Of a DNA stretch of 64,000 nt, positions 55,768 to 64,000 are shown one piece after another (position 1 is the stretch's first letter; each line of letters opens with the position of its first letter). The translations under genes were made by a program, and so were the position numbers. Below the pieces are notes generated by a model. The model saw nothing but the letters and a program-made list of their open reading frames with translations. It was not told the DNA's origin and did not search any database. Origin of the DNA: Roseomonas sp. KE0001 (GTDB lineage: Bacteria; Pseudomonadota; Alphaproteobacteria; Acetobacterales; Acetobacteraceae); assembly GCF_016107285.1 (NCBI RefSeq), contig NZ_RCVQ01000010.1:45648-109647 (forward strand), in the 5' to 3' direction.

Positions 55768-56598
55768 ATGAACGCCATGACCCCGCTTCGCCGCCCCCCC
55801 CTTCGTATCGCCATCGCCGGCTTCGGCGCCGTGGGAATGCGCATCGCCCAGGCGCTTGACGAGGGGCTGCCGGGCTGCGAGCTGACCGCCGTTTCCGCGC
55901 ATGACCGGGCGGCAGCCTCCCGCCGCATGAACCGCCTGCGCAACCCCGTGCCGGTGCTGGCGATCGCGGAACTCGAGCCGCTGGCCGATCTCGTCGTCGA
56001 ATGTGCCCCGGGCGCCCTGCTTCCCGAGATCGTTTCCCCCTTCCTTTCCGCCGGCAAGAAGGCGGTGGTCCTGAGCGCCGGCGCGCTGTTGTCGCATGAA
56101 GGGCTGGTGGAGCTGGCGCGCGCGAACGGGGCGCAGCTGATCGTGCCGACGGGTGCCCTGATCGGCCTCGACGCCGTCTCCGCCGCGGCGGAGGGTGAGA
56201 TCCGCTCGGTGAGGATGGTGACGCGCAAGCCGGTGCGCGGGCTGGAAGGCGCACCCTATCTCATCGAGAAGGGCATCGCGATTTCCGACATCCGCGAACC
56301 CCTTCGCATCTTCAAGGGCACCCCGCGCGAGGCGGCGGTGGGCTTTCCCGCCAATCTCAACGTCGCCGTGGCCCTGTCCCTGGCGGGCATCGGGCCGGAC
56401 CGGACGGAGCTGGAGATCTGGGCCGATCCCGCGTTGACCCGCAACGTCCACCGTGTCGAGGTGGAGGCGGATTCGGCCAGCTTCTCGATGAGCATCGAGA
56501 ATGTCCCGAGCGAGAATCCGAAGACCGGCCGGATCACCGCCCTGTCCGTCATCGCCTGCCTCCGCAAGCTGTCCGCCCCGCTTCGGGTCGGCACCTGA
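55768..56598 (+). CDS. nadX: L-aspartate dehydrogenase (NadX-like)
   Basis: NAD(P)-dependent dehydrogenase of 276 residues converting aspartate to iminoaspartate or the reverse amination; it can replace NadB in NAD synthesis. The Rossmann loop is RIAIAGFGAVGMRIAQAL (about 13-30). GALIGLDAVSAAAEGEI, FPANLNVAVALSLAGIGPDR and the C-terminal SIENVPSENPKTGRITALSV are family signatures. The ATG at 55768 follows GAGGT; another ATG four codons earlier and a longer reading exist. It is followed by an M20 peptidase after 79 bp. The absence of nadA/nadC nearby leaves open whether it serves NAD synthesis or aspartate formation. Confidence 0.9.
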   Translation: MNAMTPLRRPPLRIAIAGFGAVGMRIAQALDEGLPGCELTAVSAHDRAAASRRMNRLRNPVPVLAIAELEPLADLVVECAPGALLPEIVSPFLSAGKKAVVLSAGALLSHEGLVELARANGAQLIVPTGALIGLDAVSAAAEGEIRSVRMVTRKPVRGLEGAPYLIEKGIAISDIREPLRIFKGTPREAAVGFPANLNVAVALSLAGIGPDRTELEIWADPALTRNVHRVEVEADSASFSMSIENVPSENPKTGRITALSVIACLRKLSAPLRVGT

Positions 56599-56677
56599 GG
56601 CGTGGCCCGGGCGCGGCGGCTTGACCCCGGCGCCCCGGCGCCGGAGGTTCCGGCCCCCGTCCAGCCGAGGCTCCGCC

Positions 56678-57949
56678 ATGACCGATCAAGCTCCCGCCCT
56701 CCGCCGCCATCTGCTCGCCACCGAGGGTGGCGACGCCGCCGCCGAAGCCGCCTCCCTGCTGTCCGCACCCGGCTTCGCCCGCCTGGTCGCCGCCCTGGAG
56801 GCGGATCACGACCATTTCGTCGAGCAGCTCGTCGCCCTGACCGAGATCCCCTCGCCCCCCTTCGGCGAGGCTCGGCGGGCCGCCGCCTATGCCGAGCTTC
56901 TGCGGGGCCAGGGGCTGGAGCAGGTGGAGACGGATGACGAGGGCAATGTCACCGCCCTGCGCCCCGGGACGGACCCGGAAGCCGGCGTGATCGTGCTCTG
57001 CTCGCATCTCGACACGGTCTTTCCCGCCGGCACCGATGTCACGGTGCGGCGCGAGGGCACGGTGCTGCGCGCGCCCGGCGTCGGCGACGACACGCGTGGT
57101 CTGGCCGTGCTGCTGGCCATGGCGCGCGCCCTGGATGCCGCCGGCCTCCGCACCCGGGCCGGACTGCTGCTCCTCGCCTCGGTCGGCGAGGAGGGCGCGG
57201 GCGACCTGCGCGGCGTGAAGGCCTTCTTCGGCCGCAGCCGCTGGCGCGAGCAGGTGGCCGGCTTCATCGCCATGGACGGCATCAATCCCGCGCGGCTGGT
57301 GCACGCGGCGGTGGGCAGCAAGCGCTACCGCGTCACCTTCCGCGGGCCGGGCGGCCATTCCTTCGGCGCCTTCGGCCTGGTCAACCCGGCCTTCGCCCTG
57401 GCGCGCGCGGCGGACGGGCTTTCGCGCATCCGCGTCCCGGCCTCGCCCAGGACCACCTATTCCATCGGCAGGCTGGGAGGCGGCACCTCGATCAACGCCA
57501 TCCCCGAGGAAGCCTGGATGGAGGTCGATCTGCGCTCGGCCTCGGCCGGCGGGCTGGCGGCGCTGGAGGCCCGTTTCCTCGATCTGCTGCCGCAGGCGGC
57601 GGCGGATGAGAATGCGGCGCGGGACACGGCCAGGGGCGAGATCAAGGTGGAGGTGACGCGCATCGGCGACCGCCCCGCCGGGGTGACGCCCCGCGACTCC
57701 CGCCTCGCCCGCATCGCCGCCGAGGTGATCCGCGCCCAGGGCTACGACCTGGTGCACGAGGCCTCCTCGACCGACAGCAACATCCCGATCAGCCTGGGCA
57801 TCCCGGCGGTGACGCTCGGCACGGGCGGCAGCGGCGGGCGCGAGCACTCGCTGGAGGAATGGATCGATGTCGAGAAGGGGCCGAGCGTGAAGGGCGTGGC
57901 GACGGCGCTGGCCACCATCCTCTCGGTCGCCGGCATCACCTCGAACTGA
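56678..57949 (+). CDS. M20 family metallopeptidase/deacylase (PepT-like)
   Basis: Zinc peptidase or amide hydrolase of 423 residues. The first metal His is in VLCSHLDTVFPAG, the bridging Asp in APGVGDDTRGLAVLLAM, the catalytic Glu pair in SVGEEGAGDLRG, and the lid domain contains RVTFRGPGGHSFGAFGLV. The final metal His lies in GGREHSLEEWIDV. The pattern matches the tripeptidase-T/acetylornithine-type branch. No signal peptide. The ATG at 56678 is chosen; upstream reading frames overlap nadX. The physiological substrate is not predictable. Confidence 0.9.
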   Translation: MTDQAPALRRHLLATEGGDAAAEAASLLSAPGFARLVAALEADHDHFVEQLVALTEIPSPPFGEARRAAAYAELLRGQGLEQVETDDEGNVTALRPGTDPEAGVIVLCSHLDTVFPAGTDVTVRREGTVLRAPGVGDDTRGLAVLLAMARALDAAGLRTRAGLLLLASVGEEGAGDLRGVKAFFGRSRWREQVAGFIAMDGINPARLVHAAVGSKRYRVTFRGPGGHSFGAFGLVNPAFALARAADGLSRIRVPASPRTTYSIGRLGGGTSINAIPEEAWMEVDLRSASAGGLAALEARFLDLLPQAAADENAARDTARGEIKVEVTRIGDRPAGVTPRDSRLARIAAEVIRAQGYDLVHEASSTDSNIPISLGIPAVTLGTGGSGGREHSLEEWIDVEKGPSVKGVATALATILSVAGITSN

Positions 57950-57974
57950 GGCCGGGAGGGGCGGCGGCGGCGGC

Positions 57975-58910
57975 TCAGCCCCGCCCCGCCGCCTCCCGCC
58001 GCGCCATCCAGGTCGCGGCGGAGAAGATCACCAGCGCGCCGAGCAGCGTCGCCCAGCCGGGCCTGTCGCCGAAGACCACGAGGCCGAGCAGCGCCGCCCA
58101 GGCGAGGTCGAGGAACTTCACCGGCTGCGTGGCGGAGACGTCGGCCAGGCGGAAGGCCTCGGTCAGGCACCAGTGGCCCAGGCTGCCGAGCAGGCCGCCG
58201 AGCGCGAACCAGGCGAGCTGGGTCGGCGTCGGCCAGCTCCAGAAGGCGATGGCGAAAGGCAGGGTGAAGGCCGAGATCGTCACGCATTGCCAGAGGACGA
58301 TCACCTCCGGCCGGTCCCGCCGCGTCAGGGCCTTGGTGATCAGGAAGGAGGCGGCGAACAGCGGCGAGGATGCCAGCATCACCAGCGTCCAGCCACCGCC
58401 GCCGCCCGAGAGCTTCGGCCCCAGCACGATGGCGACGCCGAGGATGCCGATGGCGGCGGCGATCCAGCGCGAGGGCACGACCTTCTCGCCCAGGAAGATC
58501 ACCGCGCCGATCATGATGAAGATCGGCGAGGTGAAGCCGAGCGCCGTGACGTCCGCCAGCGGGATATGGGGCAGCGCCAGGAACCAGAGCAGCAGCCCCG
58601 CCGTGTGCACCACGCCGCGCCACAGCTGCCCGCCCATGCCGCGCGGGGCATAGCCGGACAGGCCGGTGCGCCAGACCAGCGGCAGCATGACGAGCAGGCC
58701 GAAGAGATAGCGCAGGAACTGCGTCTGAAAGGCATGCAGCTCACGCGAGAGCGCGGCCATGATGGCGTTCAGCAGGCAGAAGAGCAGGCCGGAACAGCCC
58801 ATCCAGACCATGCCGCGGAGCGTCGGCGACAGGCCCTTCCAGCGCGTGCCGAGGCGGCCCCGCAACCGCAGACCGGTCCAGGAGGGCGGTGTGGCGACAG
58901 GCTGTGACAT
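57975..58910 (-). CDS. EamA/RhaT family DMT transporter
   Basis: Integral membrane exporter of 311 residues with ten predicted helices in two EamA repeats. The first repeat begins MVWMGCSGLLFCLLNAIMAA, includes QFLRYLFGLLVMLPLVW and ADVTALGFTSPIFIMIGAVI; the second contains LTEAFRLADVSATQPVKFLD and LLGLVVFGDRPGWATLLGAL. The ATG at 58908-58910 (MSQPVATPPS) is preferred to one at 58997. Family members export amino acids, nucleotides or drugs. It is convergent with the M20 peptidase gene. Confidence 0.92.
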   Translation of the reverse strand: MSQPVATPPSWTGLRLRGRLGTRWKGLSPTLRGMVWMGCSGLLFCLLNAIMAALSRELHAFQTQFLRYLFGLLVMLPLVWRTGLSGYAPRGMGGQLWRGVVHTAGLLLWFLALPHIPLADVTALGFTSPIFIMIGAVIFLGEKVVPSRWIAAAIGILGVAIVLGPKLSGGGGGWTLVMLASSPLFAASFLITKALTRRDRPEVIVLWQCVTISAFTLPFAIAFWSWPTPTQLAWFALGGLLGSLGHWCLTEAFRLADVSATQPVKFLDLAWAALLGLVVFGDRPGWATLLGALVIFSAATWMARREAAGRG

Positions 58911-59015
58911 GGCGTCAGGGGTTCCGGCGTTTCCCGGCGGCGCGGTTCCGCCGCCCGTGCGAGCATGCGACGCCCCCGCCTCCACCGCCAGGGCCAAGCC
59001 GGCGCAGCCCGGGAT

Positions 59016-59555
59016 TTATTCCGCAGGGTCCGGGTAGCTGATGGCCACCACCTCGATCTCCTCGCTGCCGCCGGGCATCCGCACCCGGACCAGATCCCCC
59101 ACCCGCGCCCGCAGCAGCGCCCGCGCCACCGGCGAGACCCAGGAGATGCGCCCGCGGTCGAGGTCGGTCTCGTCGATGCCGACGATGGTGATCGTCACCT
59201 CCTGGTCGTCCTGCCGCGCATAGGTCACGGTGGCGCCGAAGAAGACCTGGTCGCGCCGGGGCTGCGCCGCCGGATCGACCACCTGCACCCGCTCCAGCCG
59301 CTTGCGCAGGAAGCGCACCCGGCGGTCGATCTCGCGCAGCCGTCGCTTGCCGTACTGGTAGTCGGCGTTCTCGCTGCGGTCGCCCAGGCTGGCCGCCCAG
59401 GAGACGATCTCGACCACCTTCGGCCGTTCCTCGTTCCAGAGCCGGCGCAACTCGGCCTGCAGCGCCTCGTGGCCGGCCGGCGTCATGTAGAAGGGCGTGC
59501 CCGGCGGCAGGCCCGGCGGGCCTTCCTCCTCGTCGTCCTGCTCGGTACTGGCCAT
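59016..59555 (-). CDS. greB: Transcription elongation factor GreB
   Basis: RNA polymerase secondary-channel factor that stimulates cleavage of backtracked RNA, 179 residues. The N-terminal coiled coil carries GDRSENADYQYGKRRLREID with the two acidic tip residues; the GKRRLREIDRR wording and the large basic patch distinguish GreB from GreA. The C-terminal FKBP-like domain contains VFFGATVTYARQDDQE and ARALLRARVGDLVRV. An acidic N-terminal tail (about 20 residues) is extra. Transcribed alone. Confidence 0.93.
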   Translation of the reverse strand: MASTEQDDEEEGPPGLPPGTPFYMTPAGHEALQAELRRLWNEERPKVVEIVSWAASLGDRSENADYQYGKRRLREIDRRVRFLRKRLERVQVVDPAAQPRRDQVFFGATVTYARQDDQEVTITIVGIDETDLDRGRISWVSPVARALLRARVGDLVRVRMPGGSEEIEVVAISYPDPAE

Positions 59556-59677
59556 GCGGGCTCCGGCTCTGTGGTTGCCGCCGGTTAGCGCGAAGCGACC
59601 GGCCCGTCAGCCCCAATGGCCAGCCCGAATGGGCGGCCCCACTCGCCAGACGCGCCGCGTCACGCTTCACTGGCGGC

Positions 59678-60625
59678 ATGACACAGCCCGGCCATCCCGA
59701 ATCCCCCGTCCGACGCTCCGGCCACCTCGATGTCGGTCAGGGCCACAGCCTGGCCTGGTGGGAGCATGGGCGCCCGGACGGCCCGCCGGTGGTGATCCTG
59801 CATGGCGGCCCCGGCGCTGCGAGCAGCCCGGCCGCGCTGCGCTCGCTCGACCCCGGACACTGGCGCATCATCGCCTTCGACCAGCGCGGCTGCGGCGACT
59901 CCACACCCCATGCCAGCCTGGAGGCCAACACCACCTGGCATCTGGTGGAGGATCTGGAGGCGCTGCGCCGGCATTTCGGCCTCGAGGCCTGGACGGTGGC
60001 CGGCCACAGCTGGGGGTCCTGCCTCGCCCTGGCCTATGCACAGACGCATCCGGAGCGGGTCCGCGGCCTTCGCCTTTCCGGCATCTTCACCGCCCGGCGC
60101 CCGGAAGTGGCGTGGTGGTTCCATGGCGTGCGCGCGCTGTTCCCGGACCACTGGGCGGAGTTCGCCGCGCAGGTCCCGGAGGCCGAGCGCGGCGATCTCC
60201 TCGCCGCCTATCATCGCCGCCTGATCGATCCCGACCCGGCGGTGCACCTGCCGGCGGCCCTGGCCCTGCGCGGCTTCTCGGCCCGGACCCAGACCTTCCG
60301 CCCCGATCCGGCCCATGTGGCGCGGCTGACCGAGCCGGACCGGGCGCTGGCCGTCGCCCGCCTCTTCACCCACTACTGCACCCATGGCGCCTGGCTGCAG
60401 GAGGGGCAGTTGCTGCGCGGGGTGGCGGCGATCCGCGCGATCCCGGCCGAGATCGTCCAGGCGCGCTACGATGTGGTGACGCCGGCCGTCACCGCCTTCG
60501 AGTTACACCAGGCCTGGCCGGAGGCGGGCTTCACCCTGGTCAATGACGGCAACCACACGACGACGGAGCCCGAGGTGCTGGCGGCGCTTTGCGCCGCGGC
60601 CGAGCGGCTGGCGCGGCGGGCCTGA
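59678..60625 (+). CDS. pip: Proline iminopeptidase (alpha/beta hydrolase, S33)
   Basis: Removes N-terminal proline from peptides; 315 residues. The oxyanion loop is VILHGGPGAASS, followed by IAFDQRGCGDSTPHASLEAN, where DQRGxGxSxPH is diagnostic of prolyl aminopeptidases. The nucleophile S111 is in VAGHSWGSCLALAYAQ. The acid lies in ARYDVVTP and the histidine in DGNHTTTEPE. The nucleophile elbow reads GHSWGS where most family members have GGSWGS, a mild variation. The ATG at 59678 lies in the gap behind greB, on the opposite strand. Substrate preference is inferred from the family. Confidence 0.88.
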   Translation: MTQPGHPESPVRRSGHLDVGQGHSLAWWEHGRPDGPPVVILHGGPGAASSPAALRSLDPGHWRIIAFDQRGCGDSTPHASLEANTTWHLVEDLEALRRHFGLEAWTVAGHSWGSCLALAYAQTHPERVRGLRLSGIFTARRPEVAWWFHGVRALFPDHWAEFAAQVPEAERGDLLAAYHRRLIDPDPAVHLPAALALRGFSARTQTFRPDPAHVARLTEPDRALAVARLFTHYCTHGAWLQEGQLLRGVAAIRAIPAEIVQARYDVVTPAVTAFELHQAWPEAGFTLVNDGNHTTTEPEVLAALCAAAERLARRA

Positions 60626-60650
60626 CGCCGCCTGCCCGCGCGGCGGCGCC

Positions 60651-62462
60651 CTATCCGCCCAGTTCCTCGCGCAGCATCTCGAGCTCGAGCCAGCGTTCCT
60701 CGGCTTCCGCGAGCGCCGCCTCGGACTTCCCCAACAGCTCGGTCGCCTTGTCGAAGCGGGCCCGGTCGCGCGCATAGAGACCGGGATCGGCCAGGATCTC
60801 CCTCAGCTTCGCCGCCTCGGCCTCCAGCTTGTGCATCCGCGCCGGCAGCGTCTCCAGCTCATGCTGGTCCTTGAAGGAGAGCTTCCTTCTCGCCGGCCCC
60901 GCCGCCGGGCCGCCGCCGGGCTTCGGCGCGGCCGGCGCGGGGCTGGCCGCCCCGGCCCGCGCCCGCACGCCATGCCCGCGCTGCGCCACCATGTCGGAAT
61001 AGCCGCCGGGATAGTCCTGCCAGCGCCCCTCCCCCTCCCAGGCGATGACATTCGTGCAGACACGGTCGAGGAAGTCGCGGTCGTGGCTGACCACCAGCAC
61101 CGTGCCCGCGTAATCGGCGATCTGCTCCTGCAACAGGTCCAGCGTCTCGAGGTCGAGGTCGTTGGTCGGCTCGTCCAGCACCAGCAGGTTGGAGGGGGTG
61201 GCGAAGGCGCGGGCCAGCAGCAGCCGGCCGCGCTCGCCGCCCGAGAGGGCCGCGACCGGCGTGCGCGCCTGCTCGGGCAGGAACAGGAAGTCCTTCATGT
61301 AGCCGATGACGTGGCGCGGCTGGCCGCCGATCCAGACCTGGTCGCCACGGCCGCCGGTCAGGCTGCCGGCGACGGTGGCCTGCGGGTCGAGCGCGGCGCG
61401 GCGCTGGTCCAGCGTCACCATCTCCAGGTTGGTGCCAAGCCGCACCACCCCCTCGTCCGGCGCCAGCGTTCCGGTCAGCATGGAGAGCAGCGTCGTCTTG
61501 CCCGCCCCGTTCGGCCCGACGATGCCGACGCGGTCGCCCCGCAGGATGCGGGCCGAGAAGTCCCGCACCACCACGCGCCCGCCGAAGCTCTTGCCGAGCC
61601 CCTCGGCCGAGACGACCTGCGTGCCGGAGCCCTCGCCCTCGGCCGCCGCCATCCTGACCCCGCCCTGGGCGGCGCGCCGCTCCCGCCGCTGCTGGCGGAG
61701 CGCCGCCAGCTCACCGACGCGGCGCATGTTCCGCTTGCGCCGGGCGGTGACGCCGTAGCGCATCCAGTCCTCCTCCCGCGCGATCTGCCGGTCGAGCTTG
61801 TGTGCCTCCAGCTCCTCCTGAGCCAGCACCTCGTCGCGCCATTCCTCGAAATGCGCGAAGCCGCGCGCCAGGCGCCGGGTGAGGCCCCGATCCAGCCAGA
61901 CCATCTCGCGCGTCATGCTCCCCAGGAAGCGGCGGTCGTGGCTGATCAGCACCAGCGCCGAGCGCATCGCGCCGATCTCGCTCTCCAGCCACTCGATGGC
62001 CGGCAGGTCGAGGTGATTGGTCGGCTCGTCGAGCAGCAGGATGTCAGGGCTGGGCGCCAGGGCGCGGGCCAGCGCGGCGCGGCGCGCCTCGCCGCCCGAG
62101 AGGCTGGCCGGAGGCTCCTCCCCCGAGAGGCCGAGCTGCTCCAGGAGATAATGCGCCCGGTAGGGATCGTCCCCCGGCGCCAGCCCGGCCTCGACATAGG
62201 CCAGCACGCTCGGGAAGGCCGAGAGGTCGGGCTCCTGCTCCAGATAGCGCAGCGTCGCGCCCGGCTGGACGAAGCGTGTGCCGGCATCGGCCTGGGCCAG
62301 GCCGGCGGCGATCTTCAGCAGGGTGGACTTGCCGGAGCCGTTGCGGCCGATCAGCGCCAGCCGCTCCCCCGGGGAGACGGAGAGCGTCGCGCCGCTCAGC
62401 AGCGGCGTGGTGCCGAAGCCGAGGCGGATGTCCTGGAGGAGAAGGATCGGGGGGGCTGCCAT
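60651..62462 (-). CDS. uup: ABC-F family ATPase Uup
   Basis: Ribosome-associated dual ATPase of 603 residues. The first ABC domain has Walker [10 protein letters not shown] (39-47), signature [15 protein letters not shown] and [19 protein letters not shown]. The second has [14 protein letters not shown] and [15 protein letters not shown] with [19 protein letters not shown]. The ABC-F linker (about 185-265) lies between, and a C-terminal coiled coil (about 530-603) marks Uup. There is no membrane part. Linked to ribosome function and suppression of transposon excision in E. coli. Confidence 0.95.
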   Translation of the reverse strand: MAAPPILLLQDIRLGFGTTPLLSGATLSVSPGERLALIGRNGSGKSTLLKIAAGLAQADAGTRFVQPGATLRYLEQEPDLSAFPSVLAYVEAGLAPGDDPYRAHYLLEQLGLSGEEPPASLSGGEARRAALARALAPSPDILLLDEPTNHLDLPAIEWLESEIGAMRSALVLISHDRRFLGSMTREMVWLDRGLTRRLARGFAHFEEWRDEVLAQEELEAHKLDRQIAREEDWMRYGVTARRKRNMRRVGELAALRQQRRERRAAQGGVRMAAAEGEGSGTQVVSAEGLGKSFGGRVVVRDFSARILRGDRVGIVGPNGAGKTTLLSMLTGTLAPDEGVVRLGTNLEMVTLDQRRAALDPQATVAGSLTGGRGDQVWIGGQPRHVIGYMKDFLFLPEQARTPVAALSGGERGRLLLARAFATPSNLLVLDEPTNDLDLETLDLLQEQIADYAGTVLVVSHDRDFLDRVCTNVIAWEGEGRWQDYPGGYSDMVAQRGHGVRARAGAASPAPAAPKPGGGPAAGPARRKLSFKDQHELETLPARMHKLEAEAAKLREILADPGLYARDRARFDKATELLGKSEAALAEAEERWLELEMLREELGG

Positions 62463-62643
62463 GGCGGCTGTGGGTGCGGCGGCGCGGGCATGGCGTCAAG
62501 CCCCATCGGCGGCGGCCGCGGTTCCCGCGGGGGGAGTCTCGATTTTGATCGCGCCCGCCGCCGGAAACCGCAACCGGGAGGCGACGCCGCCACCCGGGCG
62601 CGCTAGAGAGATCCTCCCCGCCGAAGACGGGAGGAGAGAGGTC

Positions 62644-63753
62644 TTGGAAGAAGTTGACTGCGTCGTCGTCGGCGCCGGAGTGGTGGGCCTGGCCGTGGCG
62701 CGCGAGCTGGCGCTGGCCGGGCGTGAGGTGCTGGTGCTGGAGGCCGCGGAAGGAATCGGCACGGCGACCTCCTCGCGCAACAGCGAGGTGATCCACGCCG
62801 GCATCTATTACCCCAAGGACAGCCTGATGGCGCGCTTCTGCGTGGCGGGGAAGCGGATGCTCTACGCCTACTGCGCCGAGCGCGGCGTGCCGCACCGCAA
62901 CTGCGGCAAGCTGATCGTCGCCACCAACGAGGAGGAGCAGGGCAAGCTTGCCTCGATCCAGGCGCGGGCCGCCGCCAACGGCGTGCCCGACCTCGCGCTG
63001 CTGGACGCGGCCGAGGCGCGCGCCCTGGAGCCCGCCATCTCCTGCGTCGCGGCGCTGAACTCACCCTCGACCGGCATCATCGACAGCCACGCCTACATGC
63101 TGGCCCTGCAGGGCGATGCCGAGAATGCAGGCACGGTCTTCGTCTTCCACAGCCCCGTCACCGGCGGGCGGCTCCTGCCGGAGGGCGGTGCCGAGCTCAG
63201 CGTCGGCGGCGCCGAGCCGATGGAGCTTCGCTGCCGCCTGCTGATCAACGCCGCCGGGCTGCACGCGCCGCGCCTGGCCGGCAGCCTGGCCGGCATGCCG
63301 GCGGAGCATGTCCCGCCCACCTTCTACGCCAAGGGGAACTACTTCACCCTCACCGGCCGCTCCCCCTTCACCCGGCTGATCTATCCGGTGCCGGTGCCGG
63401 GCGGGCTCGGCACCCACCTGACCATCGACCTGGGCGGCCAGGCGCGGTTCGGTCCGGATGTCGAATGGGTGGAGCAGATCGCCTACGAGGTCGATCCGCA
63501 CCGGGGCGAGGGCTTCTACGCCGCCATCCGCCGCTATTGGCCGGAGCTGCCGGATGGTGCCCTGCAGCCCGGCTATTCGGGCATCCGGCCGAAGATCGTC
63601 GGACCCGGTGTCGCGGCGCAGGACTTCGTCGTGCAGGGCCCGGACACGCATGGCAGGCCGGGGCTGGTCAACCTGTTCGGCATCGAATCCCCCGGCCTGA
63701 CCGCCTCGCTCGCTCTGGGCGAGCATGTGCGCCGCATGGCGCTGGGCGGCTAG
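62644..63753 (+). CDS. FAD-dependent oxidoreductase, L-2-hydroxyglutarate dehydrogenase-like (LhgO)
   Basis: DAO-fold flavoenzyme of 369 residues. The FAD loop is [18 protein letters not shown] followed by [20 protein letters not shown]; the stretch [19 protein letters not shown], with HAGxYY, is typical of L-2-hydroxyglutarate dehydrogenase/oxidase. The active-site end contains [12 protein letters not shown] and [17 protein letters not shown]. No ATG fits the N-terminus: a TTG at 62644 follows GGGAGGAGAGAGG and gives [12 protein letters not shown]. It stands alone. Other 2-hydroxy acids are possible substrates. Confidence 0.88.
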   Translation: MEEVDCVVVGAGVVGLAVARELALAGREVLVLEAAEGIGTATSSRNSEVIHAGIYYPKDSLMARFCVAGKRMLYAYCAERGVPHRNCGKLIVATNEEEQGKLASIQARAAANGVPDLALLDAAEARALEPAISCVAALNSPSTGIIDSHAYMLALQGDAENAGTVFVFHSPVTGGRLLPEGGAELSVGGAEPMELRCRLLINAAGLHAPRLAGSLAGMPAEHVPPTFYAKGNYFTLTGRSPFTRLIYPVPVPGGLGTHLTIDLGGQARFGPDVEWVEQIAYEVDPHRGEGFYAAIRRYWPELPDGALQPGYSGIRPKIVGPGVAAQDFVVQGPDTHGRPGLVNLFGIESPGLTASLALGEHVRRMALGG

Positions 63754-63882
63754 CCGCCTGCCGGCCGCCGACGGCGCCCCCGCCGGTGGCCCCGGCGGCA
63801 CGCCGAAAGGTGGGAGCCCCGGCGGGCCGGCCCAGGGGTGGCGGCGCCTGGGGCTCCCTTCTCCCGTGGGGCGGGAGAACCG

Positions 63883-64000
63883 TTACCGCTGCTCCTCGGC
63901 GTAGTTCCCCGTACCGAACCACTTGGACCGGACGGTCTGGTAGTAGGTGTCCATGTCGTAGAGGGCGACGGGGAGGGCGAGGTCGCGTGCGGTGAGGCGT
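63883..64000 (-). CDS. C-terminal end of an unidentified protein, 5' part outside the window
   Basis: The last 38 codons of a leftward gene, ending with TAA at 63883-63885. The peptide ends DMDTYYQTVRSKWFGTGNYAEEQR. No family can be named from so short an end. The Tyr-rich YDMDTYYQTVRSKWFGTGNY is not low complexity and codon use looks coding, so it is probably a real gene. The 129-bp gap to the convergent LhgO-like gene contains only GC-rich DNA. Confidence 0.6.
   Translation of the reverse strand, partial: RLTARDLALPVALYDMDTYYQTVRSKWFGTGNYAEEQR

Overview
The window is a very GC-rich chromosomal stretch with tightly packed genes and no insertion sequence, phage gene or CRISPR array. Its gene content points to an alphaproteobacterium of the Acetobacteraceae, close to Roseomonas-type soil or water heterotrophs. 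The evidence is a merR-ihfA pair beside tRNA-Pro, glmU overlapping glmS, a phasin next to clpS-clpA, several solitary TctC (Bug-type) periplasmic receptors, and many ABC importers for amino acids, sugars and peptides. The genus is an inference from content, not from a marker gene.

Layout. 1-2752: end of a branched-chain amino acid (Liv) importer, reading left. 2882-12487: housekeeping block with an Rrf2 regulator divergent from cysK, a soluble double-PAS chemoreceptor, tRNA-Pro, merR-ihfA, a GNAT acetyltransferase, rsmB, guaB, rlmE and ppx. 12679-15531: tRNA-Gln, then an AtuA-type operon whose C-terminal domain is a separate gene, led by a TctC receptor. 15925-17299: a small membrane protein facing a degenerate DUF1537 gene, with a 24-bp tandem repeat between them that copies the end of that gene together with its stop codon. 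17490-19679: a polar amino acid importer (two permeases and a receptor) with no ATPase gene. 20415-26774: TctC, a complete ThuEFGK-like sugar importer, and a third TctC. 26820-33451: a seven-gene leftward operon joining a polar amino acid/small amide importer with two receptors to three cytoplasmic C-N hydrolases. 33721-48111: cysS, msrQ, DUF305, trmJ, an oligopeptide receptor, gor, gabD, two small membrane proteins, glmU-glmS, gph and DUF3108. 48210-51252: tRNA-Val, an RTX-type calcium-binding protein with five internal repeats, a four-EF-hand protein, and a D-Ala-D-Ala carboxypeptidase with a long basic tail. 51615-55418: phasin, clpS, clpA. 55768-64000: aspartate dehydrogenase, an M20 peptidase, an EamA exporter, greB, proline iminopeptidase, the ABC-F protein Uup, an LhgO-like FAD oxidoreductase, and the end of an unidentified gene.

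How it works together. The recurring theme is scavenging small organic nitrogen and carbon compounds with many receptors. The best candidate for something undescribed is the 26820-33451 operon. Its N-carbamoyl-D-amino acid hydrolase, cytoplasmic PuuE-like deacetylase-fold enzyme and TRZ/ATZ-type amidohydrolase, expressed with a dedicated importer, look like a route for cyclic ureides or imides. Other leads are the stop-codon-bearing tandem repeat, mutually exclusive hairpins between clpS and clpA, a probably leaderless cysK, and an RTX protein carrying five 40-residue repeats.
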